A stretch of DNA of 64,000 bases. Source: Amblyornis subalaris (taxonomy: Eukaryota > Chordata > Aves > Passeriformes > Ptilonorhynchidae). Within the stretch, counting starts at the first letter, position 1; each line of letters begins with the position of its first letter. The stretch lies in NCBI GenBank assembly GCA_018881555.1, contig JACAXG010000079.1, positions 2,670,786 to 2,734,785 on the forward strand, written 5' to 3'. Positions 51,101 to 63,861 of this stretch are shown one piece after another. Below the pieces are notes generated by a model. The model ran no database searches and was not told where the DNA came from. It worked only from the letters and a program-made list of their open reading frames with translations. Made by a program: the position numbers and the translations under genes.

Positions 51101-53679
51101 CAGTTGTTAAGAGGACAGGCACAGTTGCAGAAGAAATGTCACTGATTTTGAATTGGGCTAAAATTTTCTAGTGTAAGACAGAACTAANGTAATTCATAAT
51201 GCAATAACACTTCAGCATTTTACTTTCTTGGGCAGCTGAGCTTCTCCTGGGATATCTTACTAAGAGTCAAATCCCTAGCATAAGTAGTAGCTACTGAATC
51301 CAAACCATTCTATGTTGGACTTTGTCTTCATTAAGGAAAAGTTAGGGCAGAGGCAGAAAGGAAAAGAAGTTTTTTTCTTTTAGTTAGAACAATATCACAT
51401 TATGTGTATTAGATGGTTAAAATAATCTTATGCTCCTGCCTGTTTACCTTCATCAAGATAGCATGTAATAACTACAAACTATCTTGCTCTTATTAGGATT
51501 TTATCACATTAAGGTACTCTGTATCTCCTAAAGTAAATATTTTCCTTAGAACAAAAGAGATGCATTTCCTCAAATATATTAATTACCAAGTTTAGCTTAA
51601 TGTGACCAAATCATACTGAGATGCAGAAATAAACACTTGGAAACAGAGCATTTAAAAAGTCAATTTTAAAGAAAAGAAAAGAAAGCTCTCTCTTATTATT
51701 TTCTTTTAACTATGTAATATTTCAGGTAAAATTTAGTTTATATATTTTCATATTTTATGGGGTTTGTAATATTAAGGGTTATCAGTCCATTTCACCTTCC
51801 TAAGATACTGGGAAAAATCATTAAAACCCTTCAGTGATTCTAAATAAATAACAGTACTTTCACTGTACTGGAAATTTGGGGATATCTATTGTTTGCTTGC
51901 TCTGATTCATAAATTTTAAATGTTAAAATATTGGACCTTGTTGCAGGATGGAATTTTTAAGTAGATCTAATGTTAAGTACAAGCCTGAATTTTAGGCAAG
52001 TTTCAATCATTTATTAATGTTACCTGAATGAACAAATGCTTTTGCCTGTCAAGACGGACTGTACTCCATTGCCCGTGCAATTCATTTACCAGAAGTTAAT
52101 TGCTTGCCACTCGTAAGTGATTTGCAAACCTGTTTTCCTCACAGTGACTGACCGTCAATTAATACAAGATTAAAACAATATAAAATCGATTTTATTTCTT
52201 TCCTAAAATAGTTTCATAGGGGCCTTATTCTCAAGTATGGGTATGTACACTACATGTCCTATCCAGACATTAACATTTTACAAAATTTTCTGATACCACA
52301 ACTCAATGGCTTCAAAATTCTACAATATATAAATATCTTGCAGGTATCCTGCTTAGTGTTAGTTTTCCTCACTCACTATTTGCTACACAAAAGCTGGTAG
52401 TTACAGCCATCCTTGTGCTTGACATCTGTCACAAACATCTGTGAATTACTCCAAATGTTTGTAAAAATAAATTAGGGAACTTGTTATGGTCTAAACCCAC
52501 AAGCACTCATTTATTAATTAGATTTCAGTAACTAGTTTCTGAACTTGAATAACTTGTATGCCAGATATCTTATGCTGCAACAAGAAGCCAAGGAGATGGG
52601 GGAAGGGAGCGGGGAGTGAGTGATGTGCATTTATAAACAGCTGTGTAGACTACTACTTTTTAAGAAAATCCTTTGTTTAGTATGTGCTTCTTTGTAACTG
52701 TCACTGAATTATTTAGATAGGAAATGAACTCCATAGCTATTTGGTTGTTGCTGAGTGGGGGACAAGGCCTTCTTTTGCTTTCCTATAAATTCTGACCTCT
52801 TTGGGGGACTTTTTTGTCCCTTTAAAGTCCACCTATCACTTCTATTTTTTAGCATTTCATACCCTCTCCACTGGAAATAGGGCCACATTCTTTCCCAGTG
52901 AATAACACCAGCAACAAAAGAAATTCAAATTTAGAAAGCCACAGGCAGCTAAGGACCATCTTACAGTTTCAGAGACATAAAAGGACAGTCACTCCGTGTA
53001 ACAGGACAGTCTACAGTTTCCAATTTATTTAAGGACTAGGCAAAAATTAGCTAGCTTGTACCTCTCAAATTCATGACAATTCCAAGTTCAAAGAATGAGC
53101 AAATCATATCTTAAGACAAGCTCCACTCCACCCTGCTCTAGCTCATGACATTGAGATTGGTATCTGAAACCAGACACACAATTCAGGATGGAGCAGAGGT
53201 GGTGTCATCCGGATCTGGATGACAAGTTATTAAAAACCCAAACAAACCAACCAACCAACCAATCCCCAAACCAAAACAGTTGTTACAACCAGCATGAAAA
53301 CATGTTTAAGCTTTCTTCAAAAAGATGATCAAACACTGAACTCTTACAACTGCTTTATTCCTCTGATTTCATTCCCCAAAACCTGGAAGAAAGAACAGAC
53401 TAACTTAAAAGAACATTGAAATGGGAGTAGTTCATATTTTCTGTGTAGTTCTTCAATTTCCAAGTTAGTATTTCTTCTTCTGTGCAATGGTGATGGTTAG
53501 GTGTACCTCAAAACTTAAGTAAGAATTTTATCTTTAGATCAGTTTTTATTATGAACTTGCCTATTTTCCATGTACAAAAAGTAAACTAAATATACTACAC
53601 AGTACTACTCTACAGAAGAGTAGAAAAGGAAAAGGTTTCATATTCAGCAGAACAAGCTGCCAATTTCCCCCTCATCCAT
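45131..53679. other. Intergenic sequence right of N4BP2
   Basis: AT-rich DNA with no recognisable coding sequence. It includes an imperfect duplication at 46281-46415, a 'ataggagggattt' pair near 48103-48136 and a (CCAA)n tract near 53246-53262. The rest is featureless to me. Confidence 0.65.
46281..46415. repeat. Imperfect 80-bp tandem duplication
   Basis: The unit TTGGCTAACAAGC...GCTCCCAA...TCCTG...CAACAAACTTCAG occurs at 46281-46350 and again at 46361-46415. The second copy is shortened by an internal deletion. A further 'acaacaaacttca' sits inside unit 1, so a shorter core may have been copied first. Confidence 0.8.
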
Positions 53680-54226
53680 TGTGCTGGCTTTGGGTGGGTT
53701 AATTTTCTTTACAGTGGCTGGTATGTGTTTTGGATTGTGCTGAAAACAGGGTTGATAATACAACAGAGATGTTTTTGTTATTGCTGAGCAGCCCTTACAC
53801 AGTCAAGGCATTTTCTGCGAGAAGGCTGGGGGTGCACAAGGAGTTGGGAAGAGACACAGCTGGAACAACTGACTCCAGCTGACCAAAGGGGTATTCCAGT
53901 GCCATCCTCAGTATTTAAAGCTGGGGGAAGAATGAGAAAGGGGGGGGTCGTTTTGAGTGATTGCATTTGTACTTNCCAAGTACACATGANGGAGCCTTGC
54001 TTTCCTGGGGATGGCTGAACACCTGCCNGCCCATGGGAAGTGGTGAATGGATACCTTGGTTTTCTTTGCTTGTGTGCGTGGCTTTTGCTCTGCCTATAAA
54101 CTGTCTTTATCTCAACCCATGAGTTTTCTCACTTTTACTCTTCCAATTCTCTTTCCCATTCCACTGTGAGGGAATGACTGAGTGGCTGTGGGGGACTTGG
54201 TTGCTGGCTGGGGTTAAACCACAACA
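53680..54226 (+). mobile_element. Solo LTR of an avian ERVL-like endogenous retrovirus
   Basis: A 547-bp block starts TGTGCTGGCTTTGG and ends AACCACAACA, with TG...CA termini. Inside, in plus orientation, are a TATA-like TATTTAAAG (53912-53920) and TATAAA (54095-54100) followed by 'ctgtctttatctcaaccc', a familiar part of this bird LTR family. Flanking TCCAT (53675-53679) and TCGAT (54227-54231) match at four of five bases, a 5-bp target-site duplication. There is no internal viral coding sequence, so it arose by LTR-LTR recombination. Four n bases do not obscure it. Confidence 0.85.
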
Positions 54227-57200
54227 TCGATACACATGTTGGTAACTATTTTCCTCAGCAGCATTATGCAGTTTGTGACTCTGATGACTCTTAAAGGCAC
54301 ATGTTTTTGGACTTTCCTAATTGTTGCTGGTTATCCATGTACTTTTCAAATTCAGCAATTATAAAAGGCACATACAAGTAAATCTGTATCTAGATTATGT
54401 TTAAACCTAACAATTGGATGAAATAGAAAACAAACAACATTTCCCTAATTTAGGCTTGTTTCATTTACCTTTCAAAACTCTACACTGTCAGGTTCACCAC
54501 TTTGTGGATGGATGGTTGTGTCACTCCCAAGTGTGACTGCAGCCACTATCACACGTATGTTCTTCCCAGGGCTCAGCAAGACAACTAACCATGGCAATAT
54601 CAAAACAGCAAGCAGGACACATTCACACAGAAATAAAAGCTCCCAATATATTTTGATGTAGCTTTCCAGTTGACCTAAAGCTCCTCTTCATATGTAAACA
54701 GGGGGCAAAAGAATTCCACAGCAATCTCATTTTTAACTTTGAATTTTAATAGTATGCTCTGTTTTTTAAAAATCTTCTTGCAAGTTTTTTCAGCTAATTT
54801 CTGAAGAGATTATTTTAGTGGCTTCCAAATATGCAAAGCCAAAATTGAAATTGAAAGGAGTCTTTATATTAAGTAAATAGAACTGTAGGTGTAACTAGTT
54901 TTAAGATTTATAATGGAACATTTAATTATATTGTTCTCAGAATTTGGCTTTTCTAGTTCATCTTGAATTTGGCAAAATTGTACTTACAGATCACAAATAA
55001 TGATACTTAAAAGATACTTAAAATTCACTCGTTGTTATTTATTTTACCTTCTATCTCTGCATTTTTTGTTTGCTCGCGTGAAACTCCTACTGCCCAGCCT
55101 GCTGCAGATTTTCTACCACGTGTTCATCTTTGCTTGTCCCATTTCTGCTGTTCATTCATACCTTTTCTTGTGTTCCCATTTCCCACACCCAGCAGCAGGT
55201 CAAGGGACAAACTTTCTAGAAAGGAGCAGAGACAAACACCAAAATAAAGCTTTGGTAAGACAGACAAAATATTACTGCAGGCTTGCTTAAATTCAGGAAA
55301 CTATAGAGACTTTGAGGGTTTTTTTNCTCATAGATTATGTCAGCATTTGTGTACTTCTTTTAGTGTTATTTCATACTTGCTATATGAAACAGCTTCCTTA
55401 GGGGGCTTAAGGACCTACTGCTTTTCTCCCCTAGAAGTAATATTATTCTTATACCTTAATATTATGTCTCACTATTCTTAATATTATGTCTTACTATATN
55501 CAGAATCTGAAAGACTTGTCAACATATTTTTTCATTTAAATCTTTTTTTACTGTGAAGCTCTGTAAGAGAACATATTGTTACAGTTTTTGAAGAAAAATT
55601 CAAGCCTAATAAGTGCATCCAGGCAGCTAAACAATATGGAAAATAGATGAAAAATATGGTTCACTCCAGTTTTCTTCTTCATGTGCTGGATTAGAGGTGG
55701 CTGCTGAACAGATCTTGAAGGAGGGTTAAAAATTATTGATTAGCTATAAATCAATGGCATGTCATAAACAAAAACCAGCTACATCTAAAGTGGTGACTTA
55801 AATGTTCACATGCTGGCTAAAAGTCTTTTTCTGCCCTATTAAAGGACTTAGATAAAGGAAGTTTACAATTTTAGCAAGTGTTTCCCTGAAAATATAAATC
55901 ATTAGGCTTAAGTATGCAGTGTCTGGAAGATAAAAAGCACAGTATAGAGATATACTTAAGAAATCAAATGTTTATGTGCTTGATACAGTGTAGTTATAGT
56001 ATATTACACAGAGTACACATGAACTGCCTTGCCAAATTCAGATAGGATATAAATAGTGGTATTAGATGTTGGTAAAATTCTAAATGGATACATACCAGTC
56101 TACTTTACAAGCACTAATCCCTCTGCTGGTATTAGTATCACTTTCACTGATCACTCCACCATTATGGACTTTTTTATATTCCATCAGGAAGAATTTTTGG
56201 CTAGAAATCTGAATATTGTTAACACAGTTTTTGTATTACTAAGCATGTTTGTCATGACTACACTTCTCTCATTTCTCTATTTGCTCTTGCCTTGTCTAAG
56301 CTACTTCTGGCTTTGTCTACTCAATAGTTGATATTCTATGCTCTCTTTAGACACCAATTCAACATCTGCTTTGTCAAGGACCCACTCAAGTACTGGCTCA
56401 AATAACCTTATTTAGCTTTTCTGCTGTCACATATCCTGAATTTAGGAAAATCTTCCATTGAAATTCAGTATTCCCTGCTGCTAGATCACTATGTTGTCAG
56501 TGTGCTGCTACTGTCATGCTGGCTGATGACCTGGACGCAAACGTCCAGTGCATTAACTGAAGCAGAATTGTAACGATGAAGTGACTGGATTGGCACAGAC
56601 CAAAGAAGTAATTTTATTTTATAAATTCTGGTGCAAATTGTTCTTTACGAGGGTTTGAAATTCCAACTTTCATATTCAGGTACCTGAATGGCGTAGTGGT
56701 GTAATGTTTTAATGATTATCCCCTCAAGCCTCATTCACAGAACACACTGACTGAATCATCATTAGTTGCTTCCCTAGTGCATAAACCTATATGATCAATA
56801 TATTTCCTGACTTTGTTCAAAGGCAAACTGTAATGATTCTGTTGCTCACAGTCATATCCACACACTTTGATACTTCCCTGAATTTGATAAATGCAACCCG
56901 TTTCTAAGCCTCTGAATAATACACCACATAACCTATCCATCAACGTGAAATGACCCTGTCATTACAGTACAGCTCTGAGACTGCACATTCATTCATCAAA
57001 CATCTTTCTTTGACCATAATGGTAAATTCCAAGTTCATATTCATTTGTAAAGTTTCATATAATTCTTTTCTTTACTGTGAGCAGCACACATAATATCTGT
57101 GGAAGAATTAGGAACAGCAGCATCATAAATACAATTGAAACTTTTCAAAAATGAGCCTCTTCATCTGAACTTGTTAGTACCACACATGTTCTCATTTTTT

Positions 57201-57930
57201 AATAGATCACAGGACAGTTCTCATTTACTGGGGCAGAGGGAGAGACTCATATTGTCTTGCCTCCACAAAGTAGCTGTCATGGGCTAAATATACTGCCAAA
57301 CTTTCCCAGTTTCCCCAGTAGTATTTCCTCGAAGGAGTCCCATACACTCAGAATTTCCCCAAATCTACCTTGTTACATGAAAAAATACCAAGTGAACATA
57401 AAGAACCATATGCTACTATTAAAACTACAGGTAACTAAATTTCCTTGCAGCCTGGCTGGGACAAAGAAAAAAAATCTCAGGACTTCACAGAATGGAAAAG
57501 TTGAATTTGAAATGGACTTCTTTTAAATGACCTTCAGCTGATGACATAGTGCTCTGTCACATGCTTCTGCTGTGTACCAAGTATTAGAGAGACAATAAAA
57601 AGCTAATGAAAAACACAGGGTATTCTTGAGCATGCCATAAATAAAATAACTTTACTTCATTAATAAAAATAGCGTATTAGTTAGCTTCATGATTAGTGGT
57701 CTAGCTATAGAGACTGTTCATAAATTCAGTTACCTGGGATCCAATCTACCCAATCAGAACCTGTCCAAAAGAAACTGGAAAATTTTGAAGAATAGTAGAT
57801 CCATCCATGGCTTCCCTTATAAAAGCCAGGGAAAAAAAATTCACCACAGAAGTAGAAAGATTTGACTGTTGAAATGCTTAAATTTTTGCTGTAGCAACTT
57901 AGGAATGTGACTTTTGAGAAATTATTGATA
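54227..57930. other. Intergenic sequence, mostly featureless
   Basis: AT-rich, with a 22-bp tandem pair at 55455-55498 and a perfect 7-bp hairpin at 56531-56548. No gene is recognised. Confidence 0.6.
55455..55498. repeat. 22-bp tandem duplication
   Basis: Two adjacent copies of CTTAATATTATGTCT(C/T)ACTAT with two differences, offset 22 bp. Confidence 0.85.
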
Positions 57931-57935
57931 GTGAC

Positions 57936-58264
57936 AGAAAGAAAATTGAAGCTTTTGAGATATGGTGCAAGCAAAGACTCTTGCATATCTTCTGGAGAGA
58001 AAAGATGATAAATGCACATATTAAATATATTATTGGAGAAAAGTAGAGTTGGTTGTCAGAAATGAATAGGTGTAAATGTATGTGCTTTGGACACATCGGG
58101 AGCAGAGATGGAAGTAGCCTTGAAAATGTAATTATGGAGTGAATGGTGACAAGTCATCATAACTGAGAGCAGCTAGAAAGGAGGTGGATAGATGATGTGC
58201 AGTAGGCTGCTGTAACTTCAGTTTCTGAATGTTCAAAACTAGCAATGGATCATGGAGGCTTCTA
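57936..58264 (+). mobile_element. Decayed non-LTR retrotransposon relic, RTE/BovB-like RT C terminus
   Basis: One frame (starting 57936) stays aligned for about 330 bp and reads, between stops, KKIEAFEIWCKQRLLHIFWRE, then FGHIGSRDGSSLEN and ERRWIDDVQ...KLAMDHGGF. These match the C-terminal part of RTE-type reverse transcriptases, with conserved E-A-F-E-x-W-C, R-L-L, W, F-G-H-I, S-L-E, R-W-x-D-D and a late L-A-x-D-x-x-G/W. Four in-frame stops (TAG, TGA, TGA, TAG) show it is dead. The family is inferred from remembered motifs, and other non-LTR clades share parts. Confidence 0.65.
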
Positions 58265-58506
58265 AAAATTCTCCTGTAAAATCACCAATATGCAGGTGCC
58301 AATAAATTGATTTTAATTCACTTGCAAGCAAATGAAACAAGTGCAATCATTCTGTCAATAGAGTGGTTTGTCAATTACAAGCATATTCGTAAATATACAC
58401 TTTTTCACAATGGCTTACATGTTATGTACAGTGATAATCCTTGTCATTTCTGAATGTGCCAGGACACTACAAAAGTTCAGTGACAAGTGTAACTGTTTCT
58501 AGCAAG

Positions 58507-58527
58507 TATATCTATATATATATATAC
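58507..58527. repeat. (TA)n-rich microsatellite
   Basis: TATATC followed by repeated TA, directly before the 5' end of the CR1 element; a common target or by-product of 5' truncation. Confidence 0.85.
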
Positions 58528-59245
58528 AGGCTGGGGAACAAACGAATCAAAAGCAGCCCTGTGAAAAAGGACTTGGGAGTGCTGGTGTACGAGAGGCTGG
58601 ACATGAGCTGACAATGTGCACTCACAGCCCAGAAAGCCAAATGTGTCCTGGGCTGCATCCATCCAGCGTGGGCAGCAGGGCAAGGGAGGGGATTCTGCCC
58701 CTCTGCTCTGCTTTGGTGAGACCCCACCTGCAGTGCTGCATCCAGCTCTGGGGCCCCCAGCACAGGAAGGACAGGGGCCTCTTGGAGCTGGTCCAGAGAA
58801 AGGCCATGAAGATGATCAGAGGGCTAGAGCATCTTTCCTGTGAGGAAAGGCTGAGAGAGCTGGCGCTTTTCAACCTGGAGAAGACTCCAGGGTGACTTTT
58901 TAACAGCCTTCCAGTATCTAAAGGGTCTTACAAGAATGATGGCGACAGTCTTTTTAGCAGAGCCTGGGGATAAGACAAGGGATGATAGTTTTAAACCAAA
59001 AGACTGTAGATTTAGACTAGATGNAAGGAAGGTATGTGTTACAAGGAGGGTAGTAAAACACTGGAACAGGTTGCCCAGAGAGGTTATGGATGCCCCANGT
59101 GTGGAAACATTCAAGGTCAGGCTGGACACGGCTCTGAGTAACCTGATCTAGTTGGAGATGCCCCTGCTTACTGTGGGGGGGGCTGGACTGACTAGATGAC
59201 CTTTAAGGGTCCTCTCCTACCCAAACTATTCTGTAATTCTACGAT
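58528..59245 (+). mobile_element. CR1 LINE, 5'-truncated, near-complete 3' end
   Basis: Translation in two frames gives the CR1 ORF2 C-terminal block, with [29 protein letters not shown] and [20 protein letters not shown], then a second part with WNRLPREV and VETFKVRLDTALSNLI. The nucleotide end follows the CR1 3' UTR ('ctgatctagttggagatg', 'ggctggactgactagatgacc') and closes with degenerate terminal repeats (ATTCTGTAATTCTACGAT). A small deletion near 58890 and an n or two break the frame. It is younger than the other CR1 copies here. The 5' end is truncated, as usual. Confidence 0.93.
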
Positions 59246-62200
59246 AACTGACCTATCTCCAAGCATGACCCAGAATAAGGAAATTTTCAGGCAGCAAGGG
59301 GAANGCCCTCCATACCAAAACCAGAGCAAAAATAACATTTAGACAAATCATGCCTAGGGATCAGCTTAAAAGAGTTTATCATCCATACAATATTTGGTCC
59401 TTCCCTTTATTCAGAACTGGTACTACTCCATGAATAGTCAGTGAATTGTGGGACTCTTCCACAGAAGCACTTTGTGTCTCCATCTGATTGTCTTTATGAG
59501 ATAATACACAAAAGTCCTCCTGCACCTTTTTACAGATTTTATCTTGTCAATGTAGAAAATGGGAGATACACAAGTCCCTGGTTTTTGGTCAAAACTCGCT
59601 TCCTGGTCTATTCTAAGAGTAATTTCACTGTAAATACCCTCTGGAATGGAACACCTTTTGGAGCTTTTTTCATTACGGCAATGCACAATGTGAAGAAACC
59701 CACCTCTGACCCACCTCAATTTACAGCAGATGTAAAATACATCAATTATTAAAATAGGCAGTTAATTAGGTGGTGTTATTAAAGATATGTTATACTGCAA
59801 AGTTAAATTAGAAACATCAGGGATAACTTTGAAGGTCCAGTGCAGCAAACTTAGAGGTTGTAATTTTAACTGGACGAGCTGCAACTGTGCATGTGTGAGA
59901 GAATAAACAGATGGACAAAGAGGAAAGACAGCCAGAAACAAGGATTAATGCCACAGTCAAAGAGCTATAGGAGAAAGCCTCTGTGCAGAACTGGGGACAA
60001 AATTTATTTTCCAGGGTTTGCTTTTTACTGAGTTCTGAGGAACTGGAGCAGGAAACAATGTTTATCATTGAAAAAAATAAATAGGCTTTCAAAAGGAGAG
60101 GAAAAAACCCCAAGCATTCATGATTAGGAAGCAACCTGNCAGAGAGCAACCTACTAGGTATCAAAAACTAGCCAGATACTACAGTTGAAAAAAAGTAATT
60201 TAAGCATTTTTTTTTTAATACTGAAGGACCACACTCCACCACCTGGTTCTGCAAAGCAGGAGCTCTCAAGAGCATAGCTATTATTAGGAAGACAAGTGCT
60301 TTCCTAACCCCCTAGATAGGATTTCTTACTTGTCTGCCCAGCTGACTGACAGATCTTACTTACTGCAGTTCACAATACACTGTCATGTCTTAGCATGACT
60401 GTTTACTTCTTACTCATTGTTACTGTCCATGTTTACTGTACTGACAAAGACCTGAGGACAACCTCTAAGCAGTTCCTGGAAACATGTGAGCATAGCTTAA
60501 TTTAATCAACAAGAATTAAAGTATTTTCTGTGCTTGAAGTAATCATTCCGTGCTCTCTTCTGTTTCACCTGAAAGGCGTTTTGTTCTGAAAACCCTGTGC
60601 TGCATTATTTCCCCTACCGGTAAAAACATCACATTTTTCCTTTCCTGATCCTTTCCTTGAACCTCTCTTATCACAATATAGAGAAAGAAACACCTCACAA
60701 GGCTGCCCCGCAGGTGTTCAGCACCCTTTCAGTCTGCTTATAAATTACACTTGCAATTATAGTCTAAAATCTATTAAAAAAAAACTAAACAAGAAGCAGA
60801 TCCAAGTGAATACATTCCAATAAAAATCACGTGAGTAAAGGTAATAAAATTCCGATGGAAACAATGAAATCTGGGTAAAGACTAAAGGACTTGGCCATAT
60901 TATTAGACAAGAGCCATCCGTTAAAACCCAAGGGATCATGTGAACCTGGCTACAGCTGTACAAGCACAGTCCAAGTCAGATCTCAGCTGCTGGCTGAAAT
61001 TAGAAGGGTGAAGGTCAAACAAGCAAAAGCAATAAACCAGACACTAGCAGCTATAATCATATCTGAGAGCAGATTTCAGGACTATTCAGATTAAGGAGTA
61101 CCACAGGTCAGATTATCTGAAGCTTTTATGTTTTTACATTCTGAAAATGCCATGCATATATTCAGGCTAATTGGCAGTTAAGTGTTCATTCATAGCTCCC
61201 TTAATTGGGTGTGGTATCAGAACCACATGCTCCATTTTAGCCCTTTAGAATTTCAAATGGTGCAGAAGTACAAATCCCACTGCTTCTCTTCTGAGAAAAG
61301 ATAGGACCATTGCCTCATCAGCCCATGATTACAGAATTTGCACCTAGTCTTCTCAGCCACTTTGCTGATATGATTTGTCCAAGACTCGTTCAAAACACCA
61401 TATATCTGGCTATCTGCTGACTAATCATTCATTACCTATAAAAGCAGAAATCTTGTGTGAACTTCTCCTGGATAGTCAACCTTTCCACTGATGCTTTTCA
61501 AGACTTTCTGTGTTATACCAACTTCAGTATTTTTCCGAAGTCTGCAAGTAGATAGAGAGATCTTGGTCCGCAGCCAAGAGTTCTTCAGTGTAGGGATTCA
61601 CAAACAACTTGCTTAAGATGAAATAGAATTTTAATTGAATGAGCAAACCTTGCTTGCCACTTTCAAGCCAAATCTTTGAATTGCCATGTCTAACTACATG
61701 CTACTTTCAATGTATGTATGTCTTCAATGCAAGACTTTATTTATTCTTTGGTGGAAAATAAGTGATTAGAAGTGCATACTAGAGGTTTTGCACTGTGTTT
61801 GTCCTTAACTTAGACTAAGCAAGTTATGGGAGCATAGCCCTTTACCTTTACATTCTTATTCCTACTTCACAACCCATTGTATAAACATTTCTAAGTAAAG
61901 ATGGTGTCAGTTTGTGAAAAAAAAAAAGTCCTGTAACCACAAGATTACAACAAAAAGTTATGATATTGCAGGTCACACTAAAGATATATCCAAAATAGTA
62001 CTTTTCAATAACAACTAAAGAATACTTGAAAGTAAGTATTAAAATCCAGGAAGTTCAGAGACTTAGGTGAAATTTCTGGAATGCAACACCCATAATACTT
62101 CAATTCCGCCCAAAGAGAAGTCTGCCTAACACCCTTCTAGCTTTATGCTTGGGTCATGAAAAAAACCTTAGCAACAGACACTTTGAATTTATTTCTCACA

Positions 62201-63600
62201 TCATTTTTGCTAACTTACATTCTGTCTTTTTCTATTTAAACTGTAAACAGCTCACACAGGTTTTTGATATATACTTTATTTAGTTACAGAATAATCTCCT
62301 AGGATTTGTTTCTGATTTATTGTGCTGATACAAGTGTATTAAAAATACAGACTCTACACCAAATTGTTTAAATTAGTAATTTGATTTGAGAAGCAAAGTA
62401 CCTTCTGTAACAAGGATAGAAGACCCAAATTTGTTCAAAGTATGTTAGCTCTAATAGTATATCTTATTTGATTGACAACCAATTAAAGCTGATAGCTAGT
62501 CTGAGTACTTCAACTCTAAGGCAAATCTAAATGGCCCCTTTAGTTTTGATTAGGAAAAAAGATTACATGCTTGGTATTGGCTTTATTTATTTATTAAGAT
62601 CAGTACAACCTTAGGGTCACCTGTCCATTGTGAATGCCCAAATCCATCGATCCTTAAGCCTGGAGACAATCATTTTATCTAAGTCTGATTCACAGCTAGC
62701 TTTAAATGCCTGATCTGACGACACTCTTCTAATAGAAATTTCAAAATCAGTGTCTAAGATCCTCCAAGTGTTCCTTGCAACTCTCACATTTTCACTATAA
62801 TCCTTCTAAGCTGGTTTCATAGAGGCTGTGGACATTCAAAGCTTTAACTCCCCTAGGACAACACTGCAGGGAGACAAGGAACACGAGTGTAGGAGAGCAA
62901 TATCCTACCCACATGCTATTACACCAGAAGTTCCAGAGAGCTTCTCAGTCTTTGTATATTTTCCACCCACACCTTGTAAAGCTGGAATTTGGCACACTTC
63001 ACCATAATCTTGCTTACTTACCCCTTTCCCATCCCCTCACCCTCCTGCATCTTTCCTTCGCCACTGCCAGGCCATGCCAGCCACTCTGTTGTGCCCAGCA
63101 AGGCCTCTGTCACACCTGTGCAACCCCCATGGAGAAAACCATCCCTCCATGGAGACTGGTCCTGGCCTCCTACCTTCAATTTACTTGAAAGAAAATTCAT
63201 TAGACTTTTTCAAAACTGAGAAAAATAATACTTTTAGCTGGTTCGAATAACCAGAAATAACCAGCTGAAGACCCAAAATTAGTCTTGATCAGTTCAAAGT
63301 CATCTTCCAGCTGTCACACACCTTTGAGCAGCATGGGCATCTGGAAAACACTGCATAGCCACCTGTACTTCAGATAGGCAGGGCACATAATGCAGGTTCA
63401 GAACAGGCAGATACATCCCACTTTGCTACTGACTGTACCTCATGCCTTGGAAATATAAATATTAAATTACAAAGACATTTTGCATGGAAGGATTTCCTGA
63501 GTTGGCTGGCGAGGACTCCTTTGGTCTGCATACTTAAGTTTCTCCTTAAGATTTATAACCAAAGTGTGGATGCTGCTCTTTCCCCCAATCTGCCTGAAGA
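59246..63600. other. Intergenic sequence, nothing recognised
   Basis: AT-rich single-copy-looking DNA without a gene or repeat family I can name. A near-perfect inverted repeat is at 63236-63266. Confidence 0.6.
63236..63266. repeat. Inverted repeat AGCTGGTT ... AACCAGCT
   Basis: Eight-base perfect arms separated by 15 bases, with a nested GGTT-CGAAT-AACC. It may be chance or a small hairpin. Confidence 0.7.
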
Positions 63601-63861
63601 AGGGCTGTTTACTCTCGCTGCCACCGCACTCTCCGTGCCACCCCACACACTGTTTCCCCACTTTCTTCTCTCTTATGCCGACCAGGCCCCAGATGCCTGC
63701 GGGACCAGCCAGACGAGCCCGCGCAGCCGTGAGCAGCCTGGGCTCCGTAAGGAAGCACTAAGGTGCCTCTCGCCTTCCCACCCTGCAGCCGGGAGCCAGC
63801 CGGCTGGCTCGCTCGCTCGCTGGCACTGCCAGCAGCCGGGCATCGCCGCTCGGCGCCGGCC

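Noticed and set aside
53778..53987. 69-codon minus-strand frame
   Set aside because: It lies wholly inside the solo LTR and has no viral or host similarity I can see.
56056..56331. 91-codon frame with a hydrophobic C-terminal stretch
   Set aside because: Thymine-rich AT DNA gives hydrophobic codons by chance; there is no promoter, splice or homology support.
58614..58895. Several overlapping frames that look like a small gene
   Set aside because: They are CR1 retrotransposon coding sequence with a frame break, not a host gene.
63237..63250. GGTTCGAAT word resembling a tRNA B box
   Set aside because: No A box at the right distance and no cloverleaf arms; the word is part of a local inverted repeat.
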